This document shows, in pieces, positions 9,671 through 18,334 of a stretch of 64,000 nucleotides of DNA. A program made the position numbers and the translations under genes. How positions within the stretch are numbered: the first letter of the stretch is position 1; each line of letters opens with the position of its first letter. Below the pieces are notes generated by a model. It was not told the DNA's origin. It ran no database searches and saw only the letters and a list, made by a program, of their open reading frames with translations. Source of the DNA: Acidocella aquatica (GTDB lineage Bacteria > Pseudomonadota > Alphaproteobacteria > Acetobacterales > Acetobacteraceae); NCBI RefSeq assembly GCF_030160635.1, contig NZ_BSOS01000067.1, forward strand, positions 186,001 to 250,000. Reading direction: 5' to 3'.

Positions 9671-10637
9671 CGAAAAGATCAGCCGCCGTGGTTTAATCGC
9701 GGGTGCGGCCTCGCTGGCCGCGATGCCCGCGCTGGCCAGCAATGCCGCCCCGGCCGCCACAACCCAGGCGCCCCCGCCCGCCGCGGCGGCAGCGCCCGGA
9801 GCGCCCGTTGCCACCACGCTGAGCGTGCCGATGACGCCCAACGGCAAGCCCTGGGACAGGGCGGCGTTCGAGGCGGCGATGGCGGCTTCCGGGCGGAAGG
9901 TGAGCGTCACCGATGAGCAGTTCAGCGCCATCCAGGCGCGCAAACCGGCGGCGATGGCGGCGATCGAGGCTTATTTGAAGCTGCGGCTGGGCAGCGCCGA
10001 CCCGCTGGTGCTGGCGGCCTTCCAGGCGCTGCCGCGCGAGTATTATCATTATAACTACGAGGAACACCGCTCCACCTGCGGCGATGCCTATGACCAGCCG
10101 GCCAAGCCATGGGCGCTGGGGTATGGCTCGGCGCTCTCGGATTATCTGGGGCAGGCGTATATGACGCAGGTGATCGCGCCCAAGCCTGGCGAGATTTCGC
10201 TGGAGATCGGCACCGGCTCGGGCTTCCAGAGCTCGCTGCTCTCGCGGATTGTGGATCATGCGTATTCCATCGAGATCATCGAGCCGCTCGGCAATGCGGT
10301 GAAGCAAATTTTTGGGCCCCTGGGCTATGACAATGTAACCACCAAGGTCGGCGATGGTTATTATGGATGGCCCGAGCAGAAGGACGGGTTTGATATCATC
10401 ATCGTGACCTGCGCCGCCCAATATGCGCCGCCGGCATTGTTCGCGCAGCTCAAGCCGGGCGGGCGGATGATTATTCCGATCGGGCAGCCGTTCAAGCAGG
10501 GGCAGGTTTTTTATGTCTACCATAAAGATGCCACGGGGAAGATCCATTCCCGCCGCGATATGGGATGCTTCTTTATCCCGATGACGGGGGCGATGATGAA
10601 GGTGCCGGCGGCGCAGGCGAGCGCCACGCCGGCGTAA
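9657..10637 (+). CDS. Tat-exported protein-L-isoaspartate O-methyltransferase-like protein
   Basis: 326 residues with a twin-arginine leader (ISRRGLIAGAASLAAMPALA), an Ala/Pro-rich linker, then a PCMT-type methyltransferase domain. SAM motif I is LEIGTGSGFQSSLL. Later motifs are VGDGYYGW, FDIIIVTCAA and LKPGGRMIIPIG. Cytoplasmic PCMT repairs isoaspartyl residues; this one should sit outside the inner membrane, which is odd for a SAM enzyme. It starts with TTG at 9657 after a purine-rich GAGAGAGA stretch that can act as ribosome binding site. It is coupled to the preceding membrane protein by overlap. Confidence 0.78.
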   Translation: MVQFNEKISRRGLIAGAASLAAMPALASNAAPAATTQAPPPAAAAAPGAPVATTLSVPMTPNGKPWDRAAFEAAMAASGRKVSVTDEQFSAIQARKPAAMAAIEAYLKLRLGSADPLVLAAFQALPREYYHYNYEEHRSTCGDAYDQPAKPWALGYGSALSDYLGQAYMTQVIAPKPGEISLEIGTGSGFQSSLLSRIVDHAYSIEIIEPLGNAVKQIFGPLGYDNVTTKVGDGYYGWPEQKDGFDIIIVTCAAQYAPPALFAQLKPGGRMIIPIGQPFKQGQVFYVYHKDATGKIHSRRDMGCFFIPMTGAMMKVPAAQASATPA

Positions 10638-10687
10638 GCGCGGTTGATTGGAATGAAACAAGGTTTGAAAGTTAAGGGAGAGGTTTC

Positions 10688-11563
10688 TTGATAAAACCAC
10701 TGCGTAAGGCCGTATTGCCGGTGGCGGGTCTGGGCACCCGCTTTTTGCCGGCGACCAAGGCGATGCCGAAGGAAATGCTGACGGTCGTGGACATGCCGCT
10801 GATCCAGTACGCGGTGGATGAGGCGCGCGCGGCGGGGATTGAGCAGTTTTGCATGGTGACGGGGCGGGGCAAGACCGCGCTGATCGACCATTTCGATATT
10901 GCCTTCGAGCTGGAAGCCACGCTGGCGGAGCGCAACAAGGGCGAGGCGTTGCAGCTGTTGCGCTCAGAGGCGATGCCGCCTGGCTCCATCTCCACCGTGC
11001 GCCAGCAGGTGCCGCTGGGGCTGGGCCATGCGATCTGGTGCGCGCGCACCTTCATCGGCGATGATCCGTTCGCGATTTTGCTGCCCGATGATTTGGTGTT
11101 GAGCAAGACCCCCTGCATGAAGCAGCTGGCCGATGTGTATCATGAGACCGGCGGCAATGTGGTGGCGGTGACGCAGGTGCCGCGCGAGCAGACCAACCGC
11201 TATGGTATCCTGAAAATCGGCGAGACCCACGGCAACCGCGTGGAAGTGACCGGGCTGGTGGAAAAACCGGCGCCGGCGGATGCGCCGTCTGACCTCTCGA
11301 TCATCGGCCGCTATGTGCTGCTGCCGGAGGTTATCACCTATCTCTCGCAGATGGAGCGCGGGGCGGGCAATGAGGTGCAGCTCACCGATGCGATGGCCAA
11401 GATGATCGGGCATGCGCCCTTCCATGGGCTGAAGTTCGAGGGCAAGCGTTTTGATTGCGGTGATAAGATCGGCTTCCTGGAGGCGCAGATCGCCTTCGCG
11501 CTGGCGCGGCCGGAGATGGCCGACGCGGTGCGTGGGTTCCTGAAAAATTATGTGAACGCGTGA
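10688..11563 (+). CDS. galU: UTP--glucose-1-phosphate uridylyltransferase
   Basis: Makes UDP-glucose from UTP and glucose-1-phosphate for polysaccharide, LPS and lipid glycosylation. It opens with the nucleotidyltransferase signature AVLPVAGLGTRFLPATKAMP and also has KEML, VEKPAP, and the GKRFDCGDK metal/sugar site. At 291 residues it is full length. The start is TTG at 10688 behind a good GGGAGAGG ribosome site at about 10677-10684. The next gene, a phosphomannomutase/phosphoglucomutase that can supply its sugar-1-phosphate, follows 7 bp later. Confidence 0.96.
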   Translation: MIKPLRKAVLPVAGLGTRFLPATKAMPKEMLTVVDMPLIQYAVDEARAAGIEQFCMVTGRGKTALIDHFDIAFELEATLAERNKGEALQLLRSEAMPPGSISTVRQQVPLGLGHAIWCARTFIGDDPFAILLPDDLVLSKTPCMKQLADVYHETGGNVVAVTQVPREQTNRYGILKIGETHGNRVEVTGLVEKPAPADAPSDLSIIGRYVLLPEVITYLSQMERGAGNEVQLTDAMAKMIGHAPFHGLKFEGKRFDCGDKIGFLEAQIAFALARPEMADAVRGFLKNYVNA

Positions 11564-11570
11564 GGCTGCA

Positions 11571-12974
11571 ATGAGTTTTTCCCATAAATTCCACACCAGC
11601 TCGCTGCGCGAGTACGATATCCGCGGCATTGTCGGCGAGACGCTGCATGAGGCGGATGCGTTTGCCATCGGGCGGGTGTTCGGCTCCATCGTCGCCGAGG
11701 CGGGGGGGCGCAAGATCGCCGTGGGGCGCGATGGGCGGCTCTCGTCGCCGTCGCTGGAGGCGGCCCTGATAAAAGGGCTGATGGCCAGCGGGGCGGAGGT
11801 GATCTCCATCGGCCAGGGGCCGACGCCGATGCTCTATTACGCCGCCTTCACCGAGCCAACGGATGGCGCCGTGATGGTGACGGGGAGCCATAACCCGTCC
11901 AACTACAACGGGTTCAAGATGATGCTGGGCAAGAAGCCGTTCTTCGGCCAGGATATTTTGAACCTGGGCAAGCGGGCGGCGGCGGGCGAGGTTGTGGCCG
12001 CGGCGGAAGGAAGCGTGACGCAAAAGGATGTGTCGGCGGCTTATATCGCGCGGATCATGCAGGATTGGGACGGCGAGAAGAAGCTGAACGTGGTCTGGGA
12101 TAACGGCAATGGCGCGGCGGGCGATGTGCTGGCCGAGCTGGTGAAAAAACTCCCCGGCAGGCACAAGGTTTTGAACGGCAAGATCGACGGGACCTTCCCG
12201 GCGCATCACCCGGACCCGACCGTGCCGAAGAATCTGGAACAGCTGATCGACGCGGTGCGCAAGGAAGGTGCGGATGTGGGCGTGGCCTTTGATGGCGATG
12301 CGGACCGGATCGGCCTGGTGGACAATGAGGGGAATATCCTCTTCGGCGACCAGTTTTTGATTTTGATGGCGCGCGATGTTTTGCGCGAGCACCCGGGCGG
12401 GACGATCATCGCCGATGTGAAGGCGAGCCAGGTGTTGTTTGACGAGGTGGCGAAAGCCGGCGGCAAGCCGCTGATGTGGAAGACCGGGCACTCGCTCATC
12501 AAATCCAAGATGGCCGAGCTCGGCTCGCCGCTGGCGGGGGAAATGTCGGGGCATATTTTTTATAACGACAAATGGTATGGGTTTGATGACGCGCTGTATG
12601 CCGCCGTGCGCGTGCTGGGGGTGATCGCGCGGTCGCATGAGAGCGTGGCGCAGTTCCGCGCCAGCCTGCCGCATGTGGTGAACACGCCGGAGCTGCGGTT
12701 CGATTGCGCGGAAGACCGGAAATTCGAGGTGGTGAAGGAAGTTGCCGCGCGGCTGAAGGCCAGCGGGGAAACGGTCTCCGACACCGATGGCGTGCGCGTG
12801 AACACCGAGGACGGCTGGTGGCTGCTGCGCGCCTCCAATACCCAGGCGGTGCTGGTGGCGCGGGCGGAAAGCACCTCGGAGGCGGGGTTGTCGCGGCTCA
12901 AATCGGAGCTGGCGGGCCAGCTCGCGGCCTCCGGCCTGGCGCCTGATTTCTCCGGCGCCAACGCGGGGCATTAG
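11571..12974 (+). CDS. algC: Phosphomannomutase/phosphoglucomutase (AlgC type)
   Basis: Interconverts hexose-6-phosphates and hexose-1-phosphates, feeding GalU and GDP-mannose synthesis. All four active-site loops of the alpha-D-phosphohexomutase family are present: catalytic Ser loop TGSHNPSNYNGFK (near 108), metal loop DGDADR (near 242), sugar loop GEMSGH (near 325) and phosphate loop RASNTQ (near 420). At 467 residues it is full length. It is probably co-transcribed with galU. The TAG stop runs straight into a palindromic repeat element that also serves the convergent sensor-kinase gene. Confidence 0.93.
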   Translation: MSFSHKFHTSSLREYDIRGIVGETLHEADAFAIGRVFGSIVAEAGGRKIAVGRDGRLSSPSLEAALIKGLMASGAEVISIGQGPTPMLYYAAFTEPTDGAVMVTGSHNPSNYNGFKMMLGKKPFFGQDILNLGKRAAAGEVVAAAEGSVTQKDVSAAYIARIMQDWDGEKKLNVVWDNGNGAAGDVLAELVKKLPGRHKVLNGKIDGTFPAHHPDPTVPKNLEQLIDAVRKEGADVGVAFDGDADRIGLVDNEGNILFGDQFLILMARDVLREHPGGTIIADVKASQVLFDEVAKAGGKPLMWKTGHSLIKSKMAELGSPLAGEMSGHIFYNDKWYGFDDALYAAVRVLGVIARSHESVAQFRASLPHVVNTPELRFDCAEDRKFEVVKEVAARLKASGETVSDTDGVRVNTEDGWWLLRASNTQAVLVARAESTSEAGLSRLKSELAGQLAASGLAPDFSGANAGH

Positions 12975-13115
12975 ATCAATATTGGTTTAACTTGAATCAC
13001 CCGATTCAAGCTAAACCAATGAAATTGATCGTAAAACACCTAGTGCGATCGTTTGAGGTTCGCTCAACCGAGCGAGCCGAAAGCGTGAATCGCCCTCAGA
13101 AAAATGGCCAGAGCC
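12975..13115. repeat. Composite palindromic element: 40-bp hairpin cassette plus 74-bp type A block
   Basis: Begins at the base after the algC stop. First comes atcaat, then a 40-bp near-perfect palindrome (12981-13020; left arm attggttta, right arm taaaccaat, plus an inner stem), then gaaattgat. From 13042 follows a 74-bp block found again at 54044-54117 and 63664-63737 (one base difference) and more loosely at 50551-50612, 59799 and 63769. The type A block contains its own hairpin (ggttcgctc/gagcgagcc). No coding potential is seen. It resembles a REP/MITE-like element carried at gene ends. Confidence 0.85.
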
Positions 13116-13122
13116 GAATGAC

Positions 13123-13157
13123 TTTAAGGTTGGTCCGCCAAGCGGGCCAACCTTAAA
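13123..13157. terminator. Strong hairpin between convergent genes
   Basis: A 16-base arm at 13123-13138 pairs with 13142-13157 (one G-T wobble) around a 3-base loop. It sits between algC (+) and the sensor kinase (-), both ending here, and can serve as a bidirectional terminator. It occupies the place where other type A elements carry a different terminal hairpin. No long T tract follows. Confidence 0.65.
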
Positions 13158-13176
13158 CCGCGCGCCGGGGCGGGGT

Positions 13177-14502
13177 TTATGCCGGTAGTTCGATGACGAC
13201 GCGCAGGCCGCCGCCGGGGCGGTCAAAAAGGAAGATGTCGCCGCCGTGCGCGCCGACGATATCGCGGGCGATGGCGAGGCCGAGGCCGGTGCCGCCGGGG
13301 GAGGCGGCCTCAAACGGGCGGAACACGGTTTCACGCTGGCTGGTGGGGATGCCTGGTCCGTCATCCTCGATGCTGACCCGCAGGGTGCGGCCGTGTATGG
13401 CGGCGCTGAGCCAGACATGCGCGGCGTGGCGGCGGGCGTTGTCGATGAGGTTGGTCAACACCCGGCGCATGGCTTCGGGGCGCAGCGTCGCGGTCAGCCC
13501 TTCCGGCGCGCCGATCTCTATCGTGGCGCCAGCCCGGCGCGCGGCGGCGGCCACATCCTCCAGCAACATCGCCACATCGGTTGGCACAGCCTGCTCGCTG
13601 CCTTCGCCGCGCGCGAAGCTGAGATAGGTGGCGATCAACTGTTCCATTTCCGCGATGTCGCCGGTCATCTCCGCCATCTCGCCGGGTTCAACCTCGGGCA
13701 GCATCGCCAGCGAGAGCCGCAGGCGGGTGAGCGGCGTGCGCAGATCGTGCGACACGCCGGCCAGCATGATGGTGCGTTGCGCCAGAAAGCGGCGCAAGCG
13801 CTCCTGCATGCGGTTAAAGGCGGTGGCGGCGCGGCGAACCTCGATGGCGCCCTCGGGTTTGATCGGCCCAGGGTCGCGGCCCATGCCAAAGGCTTCGGCC
13901 GCCGTGGCGAGGCGCGTGATGCCGCGCACCTGGGTTCGCAAAAACAGCGCGGAGATACCAAACAACAGCCCCGCCGTGCCGATGAGCCAGATGAGGAAGA
14001 GGTAGAATGTGCCGATGTAGAGGCGCTTGCGCGGCACATCGATGCTCAGCACACCATCGACCATCTGCACGTTGATCCGGATGAAATCCGGCGCGGTGTT
14101 CCACGCGACATTAAAGGGCCGGTGCATTTCCTGCCCCAGCGCGCGGGCGAGGTCGTCATCCACCGGGCCGGGCGCATCGGGCGGGGGCAGATGGCGCAGC
14201 ACCTGGTTGGGCAGAAAAACGGTGGTGAACTGGAAATATCTGTCGGTTTCCTGGATGATCAGACTGCGCATGTCCGGCGCGCGGTCAATTTCATCGATCA
14301 TGAAACCGGCCTCTCCGGCCACCCCTCCGGCCAGCCGGCGGGAAAGCTCGTTCAGGTGGTTGCCATAAAATAACAGCAGCGCAACACCCTGCAGCAGCAC
14401 CAGGGGCACCAGCACGATCAACAGCGAGCGGCCGAGCAGGCTGCGGGGCAGGAATTTGCGCAACACCCGGTCAGCCGAAAACCCGCCTGGCCTTAGTTTC
14501 AT
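13177..14502 (-). CDS. EnvZ-type sensor histidine kinase
   Basis: Inner-membrane sensor kinase of 441 residues. It has an N-terminal helix (about 24-46), a periplasmic loop of about 110 residues, a second helix (about 165-187), a HAMP segment, the phospho-acceptor box GVSHDLRTPLTRLRL (H near 248), an N box LTNLIDNARRHA, and G boxes DDGPGIP and GGTGLGLAIA. This is the EnvZ/OmpB-like arrangement. The ATG overlaps the response-regulator stop by 4 bp, so the pair is one operon. The stimulus cannot be inferred; osmotic or pH sensing is typical of the family. Confidence 0.9.
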   Translation of the reverse strand: MKLRPGGFSADRVLRKFLPRSLLGRSLLIVLVPLVLLQGVALLLFYGNHLNELSRRLAGGVAGEAGFMIDEIDRAPDMRSLIIQETDRYFQFTTVFLPNQVLRHLPPPDAPGPVDDDLARALGQEMHRPFNVAWNTAPDFIRINVQMVDGVLSIDVPRKRLYIGTFYLFLIWLIGTAGLLFGISALFLRTQVRGITRLATAAEAFGMGRDPGPIKPEGAIEVRRAATAFNRMQERLRRFLAQRTIMLAGVSHDLRTPLTRLRLSLAMLPEVEPGEMAEMTGDIAEMEQLIATYLSFARGEGSEQAVPTDVAMLLEDVAAAARRAGATIEIGAPEGLTATLRPEAMRRVLTNLIDNARRHAAHVWLSAAIHGRTLRVSIEDDGPGIPTSQRETVFRPFEAASPGGTGLGLAIARDIVGAHGGDIFLFDRPGGGLRVVIELPA

Positions 14503-15194
14503 GATCCCGGCTTCAGGGTATAGCCCTTGCCGCGCACGGTGTGCAGAAAACGCGGCTCGCGCGGGTCTGGCTCTATTTTGCGGCGCAGCCTTGTCACCTG
14601 CACGTCGATGGCGCGCTCGTTCACATCGTCCAGCCCCAGAGCCACGGCCAGCGCCTCGCGCGAGAGAATTTCGTGCGGCCGGGCGGCCAGCGCCAGCAAC
14701 AGGGAAAGCTCGGCCCCGGTCAGCCGCACCCGGCTGTTGGGCCCCACCAGCTCGGCGCGCGAGGCGTCAAACATCTTGTCGCCGAGTTGCAGCGGGCCGG
14801 CGGGTTGCGGCGGCGGCTGGGCGCGGCGGAGCATGGCGCGGATGCGCGCCAGCAGCACCCGCGGGTCAAAGGGCTTGCCTAGATAATCATCCGCCCCGGC
14901 CTCGAACCCGGCGATGATATCCTCCGGCGCATCGCGCGCGGTGAGCAGCAAAATCGGCATGTCGGGCGCCCGCTCGCCGCGCAGATCGCCGGTCAGCTCC
15001 AGCCCGCTTTCGCCGGGCATCATCACATCCAGCACCATCAGGTCAAAATCCATGAAGCGCAGCTTGTCACGCGCCTGCGCCGCGGAGTCCGCCATGGTCA
15101 CGCGGAAACCCTGCTCGATGAGATAGCGGCTCAGCAGGCCGCGCAGCCTGGGCTCGTCATCAACGACGAGAATATGCGCCCCTTCGCTGCTCAT
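14499..15194 (-). CDS. OmpR-type response regulator
   Basis: DNA-binding regulator partnered with the adjoining kinase. The receiver domain shows the acidic pair VVDDE, the phospho-acceptor Asp in LMVLDVMMPGESG and the conserved Lys in DDYLGKPFDP. A C-terminal winged helix follows (VTRLRRKIEPD, VRGKGYTL). The ATG at 15194 gives 231 residues and starts 10 bp past the marR stop. A frame extension to 15245 would overlap marR and adds nothing conserved. The porin gene at 48.3 kb is a classical type of target, but no link is shown here. Confidence 0.9.
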   Translation of the reverse strand: MSSEGAHILVVDDEPRLRGLLSRYLIEQGFRVTMADSAAQARDKLRFMDFDLMVLDVMMPGESGLELTGDLRGERAPDMPILLLTARDAPEDIIAGFEAGADDYLGKPFDPRVLLARIRAMLRRAQPPPQPAGPLQLGDKMFDASRAELVGPNSRVRLTGAELSLLLALAARPHEILSREALAVALGLDDVNERAIDVQVTRLRRKIEPDPREPRFLHTVRGKGYTLKPGS

Positions 15195-15204
15195 GCCGCC
15201 GGCC

Positions 15205-15771
15205 TTAACGCGGTCCCCGGCTGCGGTGGGCGTCCAGACTGTCAATATAGTCGCGCCCCTGCTTCAGGGTCAGCCCGCGCAGCACCCGGCGGAACCCCTC
15301 CACCGCCGGCCCGCCGGCCTCGCGGTAGGCGGAGAGAAAACGGTCCCGCTGGCAATCAAACAACCGCCGCTCCAGCGCCTGGCCTTTTTCGGTCAATGTG
15401 AGGAGGCGCTGCCGCCGGTCATGCGCCCCCGCCGTTTGCGCCACATATCCATCGCGGATCAAGGGCCCCAGCACCCGTGTCAGGCTCTGCTTGGTGATGC
15501 CGAGAAATGACAGCAGCTCCCCCACAGTCAGCCCCGGCTTGCGGCCGATCCAATGCAGTGTGCGATGATGCGCCCGGCCAAAGCCAAGTTCGGACAATAT
15601 CGCCATGGGTGCCGAGGTGATGTCGCGCATCGCGAAGAACATCATATCCTGAGCAACCCGCAGCTCTTCCTCGCGTAAAAACAGCAGACCCGCGCCTGGT
15701 TGCGCATGCGTTGAACCGGACGGCAGATCGCGCTTTAAGGAATTGAGAGATTGAACTGGTGTGTCTTGCAT
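15205..15771 (-). CDS. MarR-family transcriptional regulator
   Basis: Winged-helix repressor of 188 residues. The recognition region LTVGELLSFLGITKQSLTRV and the wing segment AGAHDRRQRLLTLTEKGQ are typical MarR features. It is the first gene of the minus-strand unit marR-ompR-envZ. The 212-bp gap to ilvE, transcribed the other way, holds an 11-bp inverted repeat that is a plausible operator for this protein (autoregulation is inference). Ligand unknown. Confidence 0.88.
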   Translation of the reverse strand: MQDTPVQSLNSLKRDLPSGSTHAQPGAGLLFLREEELRVAQDMMFFAMRDITSAPMAILSELGFGRAHHRTLHWIGRKPGLTVGELLSFLGITKQSLTRVLGPLIRDGYVAQTAGAHDRRQRLLTLTEKGQALERRLFDCQRDRFLSAYREAGGPAVEGFRRVLRGLTLKQGRDYIDSLDAHRSRGPR

Positions 15772-15805
15772 GGCAGATTCGCAATCTTACTAGGTTTCTT
15801 GCGTC

Positions 15806-15854
15806 TATTATGACAGTATTGCTTACTTATCTACAAGGGGTTTCTGTCATAATA
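15806..15854. promoter_or_regulatory. Inverted repeat in the divergent marR/ilvE promoter region
   Basis: Perfect 11-bp inverted repeat TATTATGACAG (15806-15816) and CTGTCATAATA (15844-15854) with 27 bp between, about 38 bp (3.6 helical turns) centre to centre. The whole gap 15772-15983 is much richer in A+T than its surroundings. The arrangement suits a dimeric regulator bound at two sites or a looped operator. MarR or OmpR from the neighbouring operon are the natural candidates. Confidence 0.6.
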
Positions 15855-15983
15855 TCATGGCGTATAACTGTTTTAAGATGATGCGGAACCGCGTCAACTG
15901 AAAAATTGTACGCTACTTTATTGATTTGCCCCTGATGACCCGCCAACCGGCCCGCCACTAGCCTTACCGGAGTTTTTTTGACC

Positions 15984-16883
15984 ATGACGCTTATCCCTTT
16001 TGACGATCGCGACGGATTTATCTGGTGGGACGGCAAGCTGATTCCCTGGCGGGATGCGAAAATTCATGTCCTGAGCCACGGGCTGCACTATGCCTCCGCC
16101 GTGTTCGAGGGTGAGCGCGCCTATGGCGGCAATATCTTCAAACTCCAGGCGCATACCGAGCGGCTGATCAACTCCGGCAAAATTTTGGGCTTTGATATCC
16201 CCTTCACCGCCGACGAGATCAACAAGGCCAGCTACGAGGTCATGGCCGCCAATAACCTTACCGATGCCTATGTCCGCCCTATCGCCTGGCGCGGCACGGA
16301 ACAACTCGCGGTCTCCGCCCAGCATACCAAAATCCACCTCGCCATCGCCTCCTGGAACTGGCCCAACTTCTTTGGCGCCGACCGCCTCAAAGGCGTCACC
16401 CTGCAAATCGCCGAATGGCGCCGCCCGCACCCGCTCACCGCGCCGACCGCCTCCAAAGCCGCCGGATTATACATGATCGGCACCCTCTCCAAACACGCCG
16501 CCGAAGCCAATGGCTTCACCGACGCGCTCATGCTCACCTGGAACGGCTACCTCGGTGAATCCACCGGCGCCAACATGTTCCTCGTTATCGACGGTAAACT
16601 CCACACCCCCATCCCCGACTGTTTCCTCGACGGCATCACACGCCGCACCGTCATGGCACTGGCCAAAACCCGCGGCATCGAAGTCATCGAACGCCACATC
16701 CCCCCCGAAGACCTCGCCCTGGCACAGGAAGTCTTCCTCGCCGGAACCGCCGCCGAAGTCACCCCCGTGCGCCAAATCAACCACCACCACTTCACCCCAG
16801 GCAAAATCACCGAAACCCTCCTCCACGACTACGAAGCCCTGGTGCTCATGACCCCCGAAGACGTCGCCAAACGCGCGGCTTGA
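15984..16883 (+). CDS. ilvE: Branched-chain amino acid aminotransferase
   Basis: PLP enzyme (fold type IV) making leucine, isoleucine and valine from their 2-oxo acids. Signatures are HVLSHGLHYASAVFEG near residue 28, the PLP lysine in TASKAAGLY (near 155), and the phosphate-binding segment ESTGANMFLV. It has 299 residues. A GGAG ribosome site lies 11 bases before the ATG at 15984. A TTG at 15978 would also be in frame. It is divergent from marR and followed at once by a large inverted repeat. Confidence 0.94.
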   Translation: MTLIPFDDRDGFIWWDGKLIPWRDAKIHVLSHGLHYASAVFEGERAYGGNIFKLQAHTERLINSGKILGFDIPFTADEINKASYEVMAANNLTDAYVRPIAWRGTEQLAVSAQHTKIHLAIASWNWPNFFGADRLKGVTLQIAEWRRPHPLTAPTASKAAGLYMIGTLSKHAAEANGFTDALMLTWNGYLGESTGANMFLVIDGKLHTPIPDCFLDGITRRTVMALAKTRGIEVIERHIPPEDLALAQEVFLAGTAAEVTPVRQINHHHFTPGKITETLLHDYEALVLMTPEDVAKRAA

Positions 16884-16884
16884 A

Positions 16885-17119
16885 GTAGGTTAAGGCCAAG
16901 GGGGCTTTGCCCCCCTGGACCCCCCAGCAAAGGCCGGGCCTTTGCAATCCGCTAATTAGGGTTTTCGGTGGCTGGGGTAACGCGCCACGAGGACCTATGA
17001 ATATATCCAATGGCCGCAGCGGGCGCGTTACCCCAGCCACCGAAAACCCTGACTAATGCCGATCGAAGGGCGCGGCCCTTCGCGGGGATCCAAGGGGTAG
17101 AGCCCCTTGGCCTTACCTG
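16885..17119. repeat. Large inverted duplication between convergent genes
   Basis: Two arms of about 100 bp face each other. The core, 16958-16986, is a perfect 29-bp inverted match to 17022-17050, with a 35-bp spacer. Outside the core the arms still align: each carries a G-run/C-run hairpin and a second short hairpin (16929-16946; 17065-17082), and each ends in a GGTAAGGCC-like edge beside a stop codon (ilvE on the left, ppsR on the right). It looks like two copies of one repeat inserted head to head. It can act as a bidirectional terminator. Confidence 0.85.
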
Positions 17120-17122
17120 CCT

Positions 17123-17980
17123 TCATTCCACGGGTTTGTCATGTTTCGCGTGCCATGTGTCCATGAGTTTCAGCACTGTGGCGGCGGTTTCCTCGATGGA
17201 GCGGCGGGTTACGTCGATGGTTGGCCAGCCTCGTGTATTACAGAGGCGTTTGGCCCAGAGGAGTTCTTTTTCCACGGCTTCGAAGTCGACGTATTCACCG
17301 TTGTCTTTTTGGATAAAGCCGGGTTGTGCGCCGGCGCCGATGAGGCGCAGGCGGTGGCGGCGGATATCGATGAGTGATTTTGGGTCGATGGTGAGTCCGA
17401 TGACAGGGCAGTTTGGGTCTTTGAGCAATTCTGGGGGTTCGATACCGGGGACCAGCGGGATATTGGCGGCTTTGATGCCGCGGTTGGCCAGGTAGAAGCA
17501 GGTTGGTGTTTTGGATGAGCGGGAGACGCCGACGAGGACGACATCGGCTTCGGCCATGCCGCGGTGTGCCTGGCCGTCGTCGTGCGAGATGACGTAGTGC
17601 ATGGCGTCTATGCGGCGGAAGTAGTCGGCGTCCAGCACATATTGCCGGCCGGGTTTATGTTTGGCGGGTGCGCCGAACTGGCCTTGGAGGAGTTCCAGCA
17701 GCGGGTCGAGCACGTGCAGCAGGGGCACGCCGAGGCGGGCGCAGGCGGCGTCCAGCTCTTCGCGCAGGGCGTTATCGAGCAGGGAGCACAGCACCAGCCC
17801 GGGTTCGGCGTGGATGCCTTCGAGCACGCGGTGCAGCTGTAATCGTGAACGAATCAACGACCAGCGATGGTAATTAACCTGGCTTTCATCAAACTGCGCT
17901 ACTGCTGCTCTGGCAAGCGCACTTAATGTATCTCCGGTTGCGTCGGATATCAGGTGTATATTGTGTTTATAACTTTCCAT
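17123..17980 (-). CDS. ppsR: PEP synthase / pyruvate phosphate dikinase regulatory protein (DUF299)
   Basis: Bifunctional kinase and pyrophosphorylase that switches PEP synthase or pyruvate phosphate dikinase off and on by threonine phosphorylation. It opens with [18 protein letters not shown] and has the P-loop [10 protein letters not shown] near residue 150, both diagnostic. At 285 residues it is full length. Its homologue (RP001 in Rickettsia) borders the replication origin opposite hemE in Caulobacter and Rickettsia, the same arrangement as here. Confidence 0.93.
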   Translation of the reverse strand: MESYKHNIHLISDATGDTLSALARAAVAQFDESQVNYHRWSLIRSRLQLHRVLEGIHAEPGLVLCSLLDNALREELDAACARLGVPLLHVLDPLLELLQGQFGAPAKHKPGRQYVLDADYFRRIDAMHYVISHDDGQAHRGMAEADVVLVGVSRSSKTPTCFYLANRGIKAANIPLVPGIEPPELLKDPNCPVIGLTIDPKSLIDIRRHRLRLIGAGAQPGFIQKDNGEYVDFEAVEKELLWAKRLCNTRGWPTIDVTRRSIEETAATVLKLMDTWHAKHDKPVE

Positions 17981-18334
17981 GCCGCTGTTGATAGCGTGGA
18001 TTGTTTTCCCGCGCGCGGGGAATTTTCCGGCGAGCGGGGATAAAGTTACGAAACGGTAAACTGGGGATGCTTCCCAGGGGGTCCCCTACTCACTTGTGGG
18101 AAAACTGCTCTGTTACGTTAGAATCAACAGGTTAAAGCTAGTATCTTGCTGTGGATAACCTTGTGGACTTTATCCCTGATTGCCTTAACCCCCGCTATCC
18201 ACAGGGTACCACTGCCCCCTCCCTAAAGTTAACTTAAAAGAGATAAAAGGGGTGGTTGGCGGCCTGCTTCGCTGTATCCTGATTTTTTGCGCCCACGGGT
18301 TTAAGAACGAAGCATCTTGCTCTAAGCGGGGGGT
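17981..18334. other. oriC: Candidate chromosomal replication origin (oriC)
   Basis: A 354-bp non-coding gap between ppsR and hemE, the gene pair that flanks oriC in several alphaproteobacteria. It holds a perfect DnaA box TGTGGATAA (18150-18158), an 8-of-9 box CTATCCACA in the other orientation (18195-18203), and a looser 7-of-9 match TGTGGGAAA (18095-18103). An A+T-rich stretch at 18224-18248 could be the unwinding element. The leaders of both flanking genes are also here. The call rests on gene context plus boxes, not on experiment. Confidence 0.72.
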
